Shown: positions 19,507 to 30,323 of the stretch, piece after piece
How the letters are laid out: every line of letters begins with the position of its first letter
How positions within the stretch are numbered: position 1 is the stretch's first letter
NCBI GenBank assembly: GCA_948146395.1
Contig: OX411551.1
Coordinates: 48,440,854 to 48,504,853 of the forward strand
DNA: 64,000 nucleotides
Source: Fragum whitleyi
Taxonomy: Eukaryota; Mollusca; Bivalvia; Cardiida; Cardiidae
Direction: 5' to 3'
Program-made: the position numbers and the translations under genes
Notes under the pieces: model-generated
The model's input: the letters and a program-made list of their open reading frames with translations, nothing else
Databases searched by the model: none
Told to the model about the DNA's origin: nothing

Positions 19507-19790
19507 AAGGGCCGCTGTCATAGCGCAGTTGGTAGTGCCTCGGACTGTCAATCTGGAGGTCCTGGGTTCGATCCCCAACGGCGGCACTTATTCTTTCCAT
19601 CTATTTGTCTCTTACCAATGTGTTGACAATTGTAGACCTATGTGAGATAGCAGCTGGAGGCTAGGAAAGGATGTGATGGTTGTACTGGTGAGAGATATAC
19701 CAGGAAACCATTGTTAGGTGCTCCAGCTGTCGCGATATAACTGAAAAAATGTTGCAAATGGCGTAAAACTCCATTCAATCAATAAATCTA
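19507..19790 (+). mobile_element. Full-length tRNA-derived SINE with target-site duplication
   Basis: TCCAATATT at 19498-19506 repeats at 19791-19799. The head at 19511-19585 folds as a tRNA: acceptor GCCGCTG with CGGCGGC, A box TAGCGCAGTTGG, anticodon loop CTGTCAA (GTC, Asp-like) and B box GGTTCGATCC. The SINE body and CAATCAATAAA tail follow. Because the head is attached to the SINE body and shares its duplication, it is not a free tRNA gene. Confidence 0.9.
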
Positions 19791-20094
19791 TCCAATATTT
19801 GGGGGTCAAAACCGTGGTTTATGGGTCAAACTCGAGCCCTGATATTATATTTGAGAAAACTATAACACTATATTTAAGTCTAATTCAATGACTTTGTAAA
19901 TGTGAAAAACAGTTGCAGCTGGATTTGGACTGTTTTGACATAAAGTTACAACTATTTTACGCTCAGCCATCTAAATTGTTTGTTTAGATGTTAGATTGAT
20001 TCATCTTTCCTTCTTTTTCAAGTGACAATAAAGTATTTTGGGTTCACAAATGTTTATCAATCTTGCACAAAAACAAACAATTCTTTTTCTTTAA

Positions 20095-20560
20095 TTATAA
20101 ATGAAAAATTGATATTATCAAATGAGGAACCTCTGAAAAAATCTTGTAAAACTGAAAGAAATCATTGACGAATGTATGACTATAAAGCAGAATTTGATTT
20201 TTTACGAGGATTCTCACTTGAAAACTTCATTGTCAGACCAGTGAAATTATCAAGAGAGAATCCTATAAATTTTGCGAAACTACAGGAAATCATGAATGAA
20301 TAAAGAAACATTGGATCAATGTTTATTGGAGGATGCTCTTTTGACAATTTCACTGCCAAAACCAGTGAAATTATCAAATCCGAATTTCCTATAAATCCTC
20401 CTATTATTCTTGTGGAACTACAGAAAAAAAACATTGAATAATATGTGATTATGAGGGAGAATGTGTTTATAGGTTTCTGATTTGATAATTTCACTGCCAA
20501 ACCAGTGAAATTATCAAGAGAGAAACTCCTATAAATCATGTTAAACTCGGAAAAACATTG
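20095..20560 (+). repeat. Short tandem array with internal palindromes
   Basis: Three to four units of about 120-143 bp, each ending in TCCTATAAAT and containing a palindrome of the type GATAATTTCACTG-CC(A)AAC-CAGTGAAATTATC (near 20220, 20341 and 20484). A 119-codon open frame on the minus strand follows the repeat and has no domain. Confidence 0.7.
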
Positions 20561-20992
20561 AAGAAAGTGTAACTTTAAAGAAAATTAATGTGATGAAGAA
20601 TTTTAATGAGACAGTGAGTTAGTGAGATATTTAAATAAATGAGCCTGTTAGTCACATTTCCAACAATTTCACTGAAGAGATGATTAAGTATTTGTTGATT
20701 TCATGGAAGTATGGAACTTAAAACCTTATCAAACTGTATGAATATGCAAAGTGGATTCTTACATGATTGAGTGTGATTAAACTCTCTTCAAATCTTTGAA
20801 TTAGTTATCGAGAAGCAAAGATGTAAAGATGTGTCAATAATGAAACAAACATGTATTTTTTATAGGACTTCTTCCCGCAGAAGTTTACGAAAATAACTGC
20901 ATGCTCCAAATGATTTCATTGAGAAATAAGACATTTTTTTATCCAATCAAAATGCGGGAATCTTGATGGACACAACTAAACTAAAATATGAG

Positions 20993-21234
20993 CCTGTGTG
21001 TGACATTTCCAATTTGACAATTTGACATGTACGTGAATGACCAACATTTTCCAACCTTCACTGCTTTATTGTATAATCAGATGTTTGTATGACTTTCTAA
21101 AGATACTATTGGAACTTACCTTTCTACAAAGTGCACAGTGAAGACCCTGGTCAGGCTGTGCAGTTGCACAGGCTGGCCAGAGTCTTTGCTTAGTGTGCAT
21201 TTGAAATTGTTTGAAATATCACCCACAGGCTCAT
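20993..21234. mobile_element. MITE-J, full-length copy
   Basis: GAGCCTGTGTGTGACATTTCC at the left and GAAATATCACCCACAGGCTC at the right. The internal hairpin is AGACCCTGGTCAGGCTGTGC...GCACAGGCTGGCCAGAGTC. A left-end fragment of the same family lies at about 20640. Confidence 0.8.
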
Positions 21235-21288
21235 AAATGTGCATGATGGATAGGCATTTAGCAGCCTGTATAGACACTACATCAAGTA

Positions 21289-21639
21289 GAGGTGTGGAAT
21301 TCCCATGCCTGACTTATCTACCGGGCTTTTCTACTTGCCGTCGAGTATATTTTTCAAGGCCACTTGTCAATGGACAAGTAAATACTAGGGAAAATCTTGA
21401 AATTATACTAAATAGATCTAAGATATAAATTATCCTAACCTTTATATCAAAGGGTAAAAAAACATTAATTTTAATGAAGAAATTGCTGGGTTCCATCATT
21501 TTCTTCATTAAATACAATGTTTTCTTAATATTAATCTAATCACATTTTTGCGGCTAAGTTCATTTTGATGCTGGAAAAATAGAAAAGCATCTTTTGCTTT
21601 TCAAAGGACAAATGATAGAAGTCTGTATTTAACACATCC
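21289..21639 (+). mobile_element. MITE-L copy
   Basis: AGAGGTGTGGAATTCCCATGCC at the left, with the ACTTGTCAATGGACAAGT hairpin and GAAATTGCTGG...CCATCATTTTC centre as in the other two copies. The right terminus (ATTTAACACATCC) is decayed. Confidence 0.7.
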
Positions 21640-21641
21640 TT

Positions 21642-21913
21642 GTGCCGCTGTCATGGTAGTGTGGCAGACTGTCAATGTAGAGGTCACAGGTTTGATCTCC
21701 TACGGCGGCACTTGTCTTTTCCCACTATTTTTCTCTCATCAATGTTTTGATAATCGTAGACCTATGTGGGATAGCAGCTGGAGGCTAGGAAAGGATGGAA
21801 CGGTAGTACTGGTGTTAGAAATACCAAGAATCCTTTATTACGTGTCTCAGCATCCATGATATAACTGAAAGATTGTTGAAAGCAGCGTTTAATCCCTTTA
21901 ACTCAAACAAATC
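21642..21913 (+). mobile_element. SINE copy with eroded tRNA-like head
   Basis: GCCGCTGTCATGG then a shortened A-box region, GGTTTGATCTCC B box, CGGCGGCACTTGTC, and the SINE body (GTAGACCTATGTGGGATAG, GCTGGAGGCTAGGAAAGGAT). No clear target-site duplication was found. Confidence 0.8.
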
Positions 21914-21954
21914 CACAATCATACATCAAGAGTATTGGCTGAATGTATCTAGAG

Positions 21955-22075
21955 TCCATATCTAACAACAAAGCTGAGAGTGAAGACTCTAATTAGACAG
22001 TGTGGCTGCACAGACTGACCTGAGTACCAACTTTTAGAACATGTAAAATTGTTGGAAATGTCAAAAACAGGCTCT
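21955..22075. mobile_element. MITE-J fragment (right half)
   Basis: Contains the decayed hairpin (GAAGACTCTAATTAGACAGTG...ACAGACTGACC) and the terminus AATTGTTGGAAATGTCAAAAACAGGCTC. The left half is missing. Confidence 0.55.
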
Positions 22076-22326
22076 TTAACCCTTGTCATGCTGTATACAT
22101 GTATAATCCTCAGTGAAGTTGAGTTAAAATCAAAGTGTTGTAAGCACTGGTTTCTTAATTGCGAGTCAGTTTTCATTGTGTGTGTTTTATTTCAAACTTT
22201 ACAGATTGAAAAAAGGAAAACCAGGTGGTAAAGACAGAGTCCAGACTGCACATATGTGCAGGCTGAACTTTGTCTATACCTCCCACTAAGGCAGGATAAT
22301 TCCGGGTTCAGCATGACAAGGGTTAA
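22076..22326. mobile_element. MITE-K, full-length copy
   Basis: TTAACCCTTGTCATGCTG at the left and CAGCATGACAAGGGTTAA at the right. The internal hairpin is AGACTGCACATATGTGCAGGCT. Other copies lie at 45603-45824, 51003-51254 and 63591-63838. Confidence 0.85.
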
Positions 22327-22328
22327 TT

Positions 22329-23396
22329 TTTTAGCTTCACTGGCCAAAGGCCAGCGAGCTATTGTCATGGCGGTGTGTCCGTCGTGCGTCTGTCCTTCCG
22401 TCTGTAAACTTTTTCTTTAAACATCTTCTCCTCCCAAACAAATGAGCGGATTTTGATGAAACTTGGTAGAAATGTTCCTTGGGTGACCCTCTTCTAAAAT
22501 TGTTAAAGAAATTTTGATTGACCCCCAAATATGGGCATGGCAGGGTGTGGCATTTTTTCACTTTGAAATCTTTAAAAATCTTCTCCTCCCAAACCATTGG
22601 GCCAATTTCAATGAAACTTGGCATGGATGTTCCTTGGGTGACCCTTTACCTAAATTGTTCAAGAAATTTTGATTGACACCCAAATATGGGCGTGGCAGGG
22701 CGTGGCATATTTTGAGCCCAAAATCTTTGAATTGCATCTTCTCCTGAACCACTGGGCCAATTTCAACCAAACTTTACCAGAATGTTCCTGAGGAAACCCT
22801 TTTCAAAAATTGTTCCTGAAATTTTGATTGGCCCCCAAATATGGGCGTGGCAGGGCGGGGCTTATTTGAGCCCGAATTCTTTGAACGACATTTCCTCCTA
22901 AACCATTTGGCCGATTTCAATGAAACTTTACCAGAATGTTCCTTGGGAGACCCTTTCCAAAAGTTGCTCTCAAAATTTTGATCGGCCTGTAAATATGGGT
23001 GTGGCAGGGTGGGGCTTATATTGAGCCCGAATTCTTTGAAGGACATCTCCTCCTGAATCACTGGGCTGATTTCAATGAAATTTTACCAGAATGTTCCTTC
23101 TTTGACCCTTTTCAAAAATTGTATGCGAAATATTAATTAGCCCATAAATATTGGAATGTCAGGGTGTGGCTTATTTTGAGCCCGAAATCTTTGAACTACA
23201 TCTCCAGATGAAGGTTGGGCCGATTTTCAATGAAACTTGAGAATTTTGGTGCAAATTGAGCCATATTCAGTTAATTAATATAAAATAGGTCTTATTTCAA
23301 AGTATTGTTTTCATTCAAAGAAAGATTCATTTAATGCAAGTTTAATGATGTTAAAGCCAGTGGAGCTATTCAGGCCCTCTTGGGCCTCTTCTTGTT
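22329..23396 (+). mobile_element. HTE-5 element with five monomers of about 155 bp
   Basis: Head hairpin AGCTTCACTGGCC-AAA-GGCCAGCGAGCT, then GTCCGTCGTGCGTCTGTCC. TGTTCC landmarks recur at 22473, 22629, 22783, 22937 and 23092. The 3' end is AGCCAGTGGAGCTATTC, hairpin GGCCCTCTTGGGCC and TCTTCTTGTT. Minus-strand open frames here track the monomer and carry no domain. Confidence 0.88.
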
Positions 23397-23539
23397 ATAA
23401 ATGAAACTATTAGTGACATTAATATTTAGGGAAAATTGGTGATTTGATGAAATTCAATGAAACCATCATAAGATTTCTTAGAGATCCCCAAGCTTTAATA
23501 CAACCTAACCCTTCTTTTCAATTTTCAAAACCTAGTTTA

Positions 23540-23880
23540 TTTGTTTTGATTTTTATACGCCTCTTTCTATACGCCTGCTGAAAGAGGCGAAGTGTTATGT
23601 AATCACCAGTGGTTTCTCGCAGGCAGTAGCTTGGCAAACTTTGTTTGAATATGTGACAAATTTTAATGAGGGTAGTATCCCAAGTGAGATGAGCTGCTGA
23701 TGGCTAGGTTGAAATGTGTAGGTTGCGCTGGTGTGAGATACAACAGGAAGTCATGGGTAAGTGCAACAGCCTTTTTGATATTAATGAAATTCAATTGAAA
23801 GTGGAGTTGAACCCCACTAAAAATGATTGAAAAAATTATTTGATTGGCTGGTTTAAAGTTTTTGTGCATTCATCAGAGGC
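23540..23880 (+). repeat. HTE head remnant and decayed SINE
   Basis: 23570-23620 reads ATACGCCTGCTGAAAGAGGCGAAGTGTTATG, a variant of an HTE-2-type head with no array behind it. 23660-23820 (GTAGTATCCCAAGTGAGATGAG, GATGGCTAGG, AACAGGAAGTCATGGG) resembles a decayed SINE body. Confidence 0.45.
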
Positions 23881-24356
23881 TTAGCAATGTCCAATTTTGT
23901 CTGAAGAAATGTTAAGTTTTGATGTCAATTTTATTTATATATTTTTTAAGATCTTTGGCTTTTTAATAGAGTTAATATGGTTATAGGAACAATGTTTGTA
24001 AACCCTTTACTAGTTCACACCATCTTAGACATTGCCATATGAGCTTTTACCTGACATTTCCAACAATTTCATGTTAGCATACATACACACACAACAATGA
24101 AAGTAGAATATTTCCTGAGCACATGAAGATGGAATTTTTCAGATCTTTCATGAGATTTTGTTTGAGACAAGTTGATCACATGGTCTTGAATAGAATTGTT
24201 ATTAAGCGAGCCTTTGGGGCTTAACAAGTTTTAGATTCTAGACGAGCTTAAGATCATTTGGCCTGAATGAAATTTGTCTCACATTAACAACATTTTCTAT
24301 TATAAACTCTATAAGCAATTTATGAAACTCTCTTATGAAGGAAATACTGCAAATCT
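23881..24356. other. AT-rich intergenic DNA
   Basis: No gene. A MITE-J left-end-like fragment (GAGCTTTTACCTGACATTTCC) is at about 24041. Nothing else is recognised. Confidence 0.4.
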
Positions 24357-24428
24357 AGGGGTCAGTGCAACACAATTGTAAGTGCCTATATATTCATAGG
24401 CACTTACAATAGTGTTGTGCTGATCCCT
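24357..24428. mobile_element. MITE-B, palindromic
   Basis: AGGGGTCAGTGCAACAC and GTGTTGTGCTGATCCCT flank a core TTGTAAGTGCCTATA-TATTCA-TAGGCACTTACAA. The second copy (51531-51688) is interrupted by a MITE-A. Confidence 0.85.
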
Positions 24429-24545
24429 CGAAATTAGATAGCAACATGATGACATCATTTAGAATGTGATCCTAGACATGATTGTGTAAGACAAGGATAT
24501 CTCTGATGGCTGTTTGTTATAGAAGATAAGGGTAGATATGTGAGA

Positions 24546-24799
24546 TTGATTGATTGAATGGAGTTTTACCCCGCTTTCAACATTATTTCAGTTATATCGC
24601 AGAGGCTGGAGCACCTAACAATGGATTCCTGGTATTTCTCTCACCAGTACAACCATTACATCCTTTCCTAGCCTCAAGCTACTATCTCACATAGGTCCAC
24701 GATTATCAACCCATTGGTGAGAGACAAATTGTCAGAAAAAATGAGTTCCGCCGTCAGGGATCGAACCCGGGACCTCTAGAATGACGGTCTGTCGTGCTA
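24546..24799 (-). mobile_element. SINE on minus strand with 15 bp target-site duplication
   Basis: GGTAGATATGTGAGA at 24531-24545 repeats exactly at 24800-24814. Reading on the minus strand, the tRNA-like head (B box GGTTCGATCC near 24765) precedes the SINE body and the CAATCAAT tail at 24550. The first part of the head is eroded. Confidence 0.88.
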
Positions 24800-24831
24800 G
24801 GTAGATATGTGAGAAAAGACTTTATTTTATA

Positions 24832-25125
24832 ACTTAACAAATGTCCCTGTGATAACATCCCATATGATATTTTTATATCACATGGATTTTTTAAGAACAA
24901 TGACATAATGCGTTTATTTTTAGAAACTTGCATTTCTGTTAGAAACATGGACAAAAAAAGGCAAATAGAGGTTATATGATCAATATTATACATACTAAGT
25001 GTATTGTATGAAAAAATATCTAACTCGGTTGTGGAAATTGATAATTGTCTAGGCAGAGTCTCAACAATTATCAATTTCCCCAACCTCGTTAGATATTTTT
25101 TTCGTACAAAACACTAAGTACGTAT
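24832..25125 (-). mobile_element. MITE-C, partly palindromic
   Basis: Arms TACATACTAAGTGTATTGTATG and the inverse TACAAAACACTAAGTACGTA, with GGAAATTGATAATTGTC pairing inside, make a large hairpin at 24985-25115. The adjoining 24832-24980 also matches (inverted) the copy at 35965-36258, including ATAACATCCCATATGATAT, so the element is about 290 bp. Confidence 0.75.
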
Positions 25126-25154
25126 TACATATTTATCTATCTACAGAGCAGTTT

Positions 25155-25245
25155 TTGAAGACTCAGGTCAGACTGTTCATATGCTCAGGACAGCATGATT
25201 TTTCACTTTGCACACTTGAAATTATTGGAAATGTCAAACAATGGC
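25155..25245. mobile_element. MITE-J fragment (right half)
   Basis: GAAGACTCAGGTCAGACTG hairpin remnant and TTGAAATTATTGGAAATGTC followed by GGCTC. The left half is missing. Confidence 0.5.
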
Positions 25246-25324
25246 TCAAATTCTAAAGACGAGGGTTGGGGATGCATTTGTCTGACTTGAATTCTGTCAA
25301 GATTGGAGAATCTACCCTGCATTA

Positions 25325-25432
25325 GGAATGTCAAAACGATGCAAACTGTTTGCAAATTATAACCACCTTTGCAATTGTGTGTAAAATGGGCTATAATATG
25401 CAAAAAGTTTGCAACATTTTGTCATCCTGAAA
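25325..25432. mobile_element. MITE-G copy
   Basis: GGAATGTCAAAACGATGCAAACTG and the inverse TTTGCAACATTTTGTCATCC pair across a centre with ACCACCTTTGCAATTG. The second copy is at 45008-45125. Confidence 0.65.
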
Positions 25433-25704
25433 GGTTGGTATTATCAGGGAACCTTGCAGGTCTGCAATATTTTCAAAGTGCTAGATCTAACATCATCTCT
25501 GAGTATATTTTTGTAACTAACATGAATAAATTAGAATAAATTATATAATTAAGAGTAGATTTGTGTTGATTTTTAGTCAAAGCCTGCTTAGAGTGAGCAA
25601 GACAGTTGTCATAATGACAGCTCTGTGTATCATTCGGAACACCACTCGGCCAATCTGTCCATGAGTCTGTCTCTCCGATTTTGTCTGCATAAATACTCCT
25701 ACAT

Positions 25705-26808
25705 TTTTATATGCCCGAAGGGTTGTATTATGTTATGGCCTCGGTCATCTGTCCGTCTGTTAGCAATTTTTTATGTGTGCAACTCCTTCTAAACTATCAA
25801 TGGGATTGAGCTGAAACTTGGCACACTTACTCCTTATGATGTCTAGTTGTGCATAAGACCTTTGAAATTCAAATCGCTCCAGTCATTCCTGAGAAAACTT
25901 GAATTATCTGCCCTTGAATATAACCAAAGTCACTGTTTTTTGCTTGCGCAACTCCTCCTAATGTATCAATGGGAATGAGCTGAAACTACACAAAACTACT
26001 CTCTATGATGTCTAGTTGTGCATAAGACCTTCGAAATTTAAATCGCTCCAGTCATTCCTGAGAAATTTGATTTATCTGCCTTTGAATAATACGAAAATCA
26101 CTGTATTTTGTGTGCAACTCCTCCTAAACTATCAATTGAAATGAGCTGAAACTAGACACAATCACTCTCTATGATGTCTAGTTTTGCTTAAGACTTTTCA
26201 ATTTAAAATGCTCCAGTCATTCTCAAGTTATCTTGGATTATCTGCCCTTGAGTTGATGAAAAACAAAATTTCTTGGAAAGGAAATTTGCCAAAATGACTC
26301 TGCAGGTTGTCTATCTGTGCTTAGGACTAAATATATTTTCATATTTAAAGTAGTTCCTGATTTATCTGCCCTTTACTTCACAAAATAGTTTAAATTTACA
26401 GATTTTTTGTGCTTGTGTGTGCACAACTCCTACAAATTTAATTGGATTGAAATGAATCTTAATATCATAATGTAACCCCTGATATTTGGTTAAGGATTAG
26501 TATTCAGAAATTCAAAAAGCTTGGGTCTTTCTTGTATTATCTGCCCTTGAATTGATTGAAATTCACTATATTTCTTTTGTGGGCAACTCGTCACACTTTG
26601 AATTGGAATGAACTGAAACTTGCAAAATGACTGTTTGGCATATAGTGTGCATAAATTCATTTTCAATTTAAACTCAAAAGGTCATACTATGTTATGGCAC
26701 CAGTTGTCTGTCTGTCTGTTTGAAATATTTTTAGCTATCATTCTTGCTCACGTTACTGACAAGCCCCATCGGGCGTATATGCGCCGCTCTGCAAAGCTCT
26801 TGTTGGAT
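25705..26808 (+). mobile_element. HTE-7 element with monomers of about 167 bp
   Basis: Head ATGCCCGAAGGGTTGTATTATG, then GGTCATCTGTCCGTCTGT. TATGATGTCTAGTTGTGCATAAG-type landmarks recur at 25835, 26004 and 26170, with weaker later copies. A likely 3' end is GCGCCGCTCTGCAAAGCTCTTGTTGG near 26805. The end is less certain than the head. Confidence 0.7.
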
Positions 26809-27050
26809 GAATTTCAAAATAGCTTTTCAAAAGATGTATTTGAAAAAAAAAAAAACATATATATTTATATAGATCCAAGGTCACTGGCCACGGTCAAATG
26901 TTAAAATGTCCGGATCTCCTTCATGTATGAATGGATTTCAAATAGCAAGGCACATTCTTTCTCCATCATGACTAGATGTTCCATTTGATTTTTTTTTAAG
27001 TAGATCCAATATCAAGGTCACAGCTCAAGGGCAAATCATAGGCGTATCTA
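26640..27050 (+). repeat. Further decayed HTE monomer sequence
   Basis: AAAGGTCATACTATGTTATGG at about 26680 plus a CTGTCTGTCTGT tract is a second decayed head. 26880-27040 holds monomer-like text (GGTCAAATGTTAAAATG, ATCAAGGTCACAGCTCAAGG). It may be a nested or tandem HTE-7 copy. Confidence 0.45.
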
Positions 27051-27095
27051 GGACTTTGAAATTTATACGTACTCAGAAGGAGACAACCAAGAATA

Positions 27096-27962
27096 CAGTA
27101 AAATCTTAGTCGTTCGCACGCCGGTGGTTCGTAGGTATGTGTTGGTTCGTATACATTCTTTGGTCCCGATTTTTTCCCTCTATATCTTTGTAAGAAGGCT
27201 CCGAGTGATTCGCACGTCGGTGGTTCGTAGTTCGTAGCCCGTGTCAAGTCCCGAGAGTTTCCAAATAACACAAATTAATATGTTTAATCCGTAGGTGTGA
27301 ATTGTGCAATCAATAGCTGTCCTAGGTGTTACAATATACATAGATACCTTGATTTCCACACCTGTTGAGTGGTATTAATCAAAGTTATTGTTTTGCATCA
27401 ATATTTACAGGCATTGTTTGATTTGTAATTTTCGGCGGGTTAAATCGAATAAAGGATCAATCAGTGACCTTAATTATTGTATTTCATCTGGCTTTCTCAT
27501 ACTGATTATGCATAAATGAATGTGCAAATCTTCATAGACTTTATTTTCAACATGACTTCCACACAGATTCATCGTAATGCCGAGATTTCATAGTCCACTG
27601 AATGAGTACTCAAAGTGATTTGATCCAAAGGGAAAACACTCTGATGTAGTTAATATTTGGTATGTAAATAATTGCCGAAATTACCCTATTTAGGATTTAA
27701 ATATGGACAAAACGAAAGATGATCATTGTTCAAGTGAGATTTGTTGCGTCCTTACTCTCTACAAAATGGTCTCGTTAGAACTTGATTGAAAACATATCCC
27801 ATAGAACCTCAGAATAAAGCCCATATATAGGGTACCTTAAGATTGTGTCCGATCTGAGCCATCAAAAGGCTATCGACAGCTTGACATTGGTTGGTTCGTA
27901 CTATGTTTAGTTCGTATAAATTGTCCCGGTCCCTTGAGATACGAACCACCGAGACTTTACTG
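27096..27962. mobile_element. Pogo/Tigger-like non-autonomous DNA transposon (867 bp)
   Basis: Flanked by TA on both sides. Ends are CAGTAAAATCTTAG and CGAGACTTTACTG, with inner inverted GGTGGTTCGTA/ACGAACCACC repeats. CAG...CTG ends plus a TA duplication fit the pogo branch of Tc1/mariner. No transposase frame remains. Confidence 0.75.
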
Positions 27963-28246
27963 TATATATGATAAAGGCAATATATAGACTGTGACAAAAG
28001 ATAAATGCCCTCTGTCCGCCCCCTTGTATGATTTGTGAATAATCTAAATATCGTAACTACAGCTTGAATTACCTGTAATTTCGATGCTATGATAATTCAT
28101 CAACAATATTTTTCAACCGAGGATTATTTTCTTTTATGCACTTGCCATAATGGGAGTAACGCTTCTGCAAATGTTTGAATAAGTCTTATCTGGAAATATG
28201 GTCAAAATCTTACGGGCTCAGTTGTCATGGGTCAACCGTCTAGTTC

Positions 28247-28525
28247 TACAAAGTCATGTATAAAGCCCTGTGTTCGTGATGTCAAAACATTTGCAAAGCT
28301 TTAAAAGTGATACCCTGTTTTACAGGGCAATAACATGACTTTGTAAAGCAGGGCATCATTCTAAAAAGTTTTGTGAACGTTTTTATCTTGAATGCTCCTC
28401 ATGCTGGGTAGAATCCTCTTGTTAGTCATACTTCTTATGTCTTTATGAAATTGTACTACAAAAAGTAGTAAAAAAAGGAGAAATTGCTCACAATTTCATA
28501 TTGCTCGCAATTTCTCATTTTCTCA
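28247..28525. repeat. Two short inverted repeats
   Basis: ACAAAGTCATGTATAAAGCCCTGT (about 28257) pairs with ACAGGGCAATAACATGACTTTGT (about 28321). GAGAAATTGC (about 28479) pairs with GCAATTTCTC (about 28509). They may be separate small MITEs; no other copies were found here. Confidence 0.45.
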
Positions 28526-28619
28526 CAATATTTTACCACACATGGCTCTTATTCCTTAGTTACAACTTACTATACTCAATTTTACCAATTGCATCATTGG
28601 AAATTGGAACTGTCTAGAT

Positions 28620-28900
28620 TTTTCATGCCCCCACTTTAACATAGATAAGGGACATTTTTTTTTTTTATCTGTGAGTTTGTCAGCTTGGTGATCTATAACG
28701 ATTGCCCAATGTAGATTGTGCTTCCTCCAAATTTCCCTAAATATCTTCTCAGTGGGCCAATCTTTATATAAATTGTTTTGGCAGGAATGTTCCTTGGTTG
28801 AAACTCTACAAAAGTATTCAAGTTGCTTAAATCCAGCCTTAAATCTGATTGCCACACCAACAAAACCATCTGAGATCTTCTCTAAAACCAGTGCCAGAGA
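28620..28900 (+). mobile_element. HTE remnant, head plus one monomer
   Basis: TTTTCATGCCCCCACTTTAACATAGATAAGGGACA resembles an HTE-1-type head, but the monomer behind it (AATATCTTCTCAGTGGGCC, AATGTTCCTTGGTTGAA) is HTE-5-like. It has no recognisable 3' end. Confidence 0.5.
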
Positions 28901-29129
28901 TTATAAAACTGTTCTCATTCTCAACTTAGAATTTTCTCAGGATTAAAGCTCCTTTACAACATCCATGATGTTAAAGAATTTCTCTTGATGCGTTCTTTGT
29001 AGAATTCTCTTTAATGAGGATAAAAAGGAGACAGAAAATGATGGTAAAAGGGAGCCAGCAGTTGCAACCAAAGATTAATGCTTTTTAGAGAGAGAGTAAC
29101 TCACCTAGATTGTTATTCCTCAATAAACT

Positions 29130-30298
29130 CATTATACCCCCCACAAAGAAGTTATTGGGGGGTAATACTGGCATCAGGTTGTCCTCCGTATGTCTGTCCG
29201 TTCGTAGACATAATTTTGTCCTCTTCTCCTCCCTCAGTTTTGGACCAATTTTCCTGAAATTTTATCAGGTTGTTTCCTATGATATGAAGTTGTGCACCTG
29301 CAATTTTCATCCTGATCCAGTCATTAGTTTCAGAGTTATGCCACTTTGAACTTTTTAAGGAGGGGGGGGGGGGGCATAATTTTGTGTCCTCTTCTCCTTC
29401 CACAGTTTGGGAGCAATTTTGCTGAAATTTTATCAGATTGTTTCCCTTGATATGAAGTTGTGCACCTGCAATTTTCATCCTGATCCAGTCATTAGTTTCA
29501 GAGTTATGCTACTTTGAACTTTTTAAGGAGAAGGGGGGGGGGGGTTAAAATTGCAAAACTCAGTAACCATAAGGGGAGTTACCAAATTTGGTAAGTAATC
29601 CTATCATGTGAAGCTGTGAACTTTTGCAATTTTCATCCTGAATCAGTCATTACTTTCAGAGTTATGCCCTTTTGAACTTTTTAAGGATGGGGGGGAGTTG
29701 TCAAAATTTAATTTAATTTCTGTTTCCAGACTCTAACTCAAGAACCAACCAACCTACTATCATGAAACTTTATGCAAATGTTGCTCATAACCCAAGGGAG
29801 TGCCCTGTTGTTTTTGGGTCACATAGGTCAAAGGTCAAGGTCACTGTCAATTTTTGTTTCTAGACTTTAATTGAGAACCAACCAACCTTCAATCGTGAAA
29901 CTTTATGCAAATTTTGCTCATGACCCAAGGAAGTACCCTATTGTTGTTGGGTCACATAGGTCAAAGGTCAAGGTCACAGTTGATTTTTGTTCAATTTTCA
30001 TTTCAGGACTGTAACTGGAGAACCAAGTGACATAGAATCATGAAACTTTATGCACATGTTGCTTATGACTCAAGGAAGTGCCCTATTGTTGTACGGTCAC
30101 ATAGGTCAATGTCATTGACAATTTTGTTCAATTTTCGTTTCTGGACTCTAACCGGAGAACTAAGTGTCCAACAATCAGGAAACTTCAATGCTGCATATGA
30201 CCTCAATATTTGTTACAAACATATCCTGCACTAATAGCACTAATATTTTGACAAACTGCTGGTGGGGGGTATAAGTCCGCTCTGTGACAGTTCTAGTT
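29130..30298 (+). mobile_element. HTE-6 element, long copy with two monomer types
   Basis: Head hairpin TACCCCCC-ACAAAGAAGTTATT-GGGGGGTA, then CCGTATGTCTGTCCG. The first units carry TTTTATCAGGTTGTTTCC and poly-G spacers. Later units carry AACTTTATGCAAATGTTGCTC and AGGTCA clusters at 29825-29843 and 29958-29976. The end is GGTGGGGGGTATAAGTCCG, hairpin CTGTGACAG, then TTCTAGTTTT. The poly-G spacers (29360s, 29527-29540) are G-quadruplex candidates. Confidence 0.85.
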
Positions 30299-30323
30299 TT
30301 TTGAGTCCCCATTTGAATTGTTT

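Noticed and set aside
19511..19585. Free tRNA-Asp gene
   Set aside because: It folds well, but it is fused to a SINE body, flanked by the SINE target duplication, and repeated as a SINE head elsewhere in the window.
20180..20539. 119-codon minus-strand frame with repeated peptide
   Set aside because: It follows the local tandem array with the TTTCACTG palindrome and has internal low-complexity text.
22337..23061. Three minus-strand frames of 70-95 codons with similar peptides
   Set aside because: The similarity comes from the HTE-5 monomer; there are no start context, domain or splice signals.
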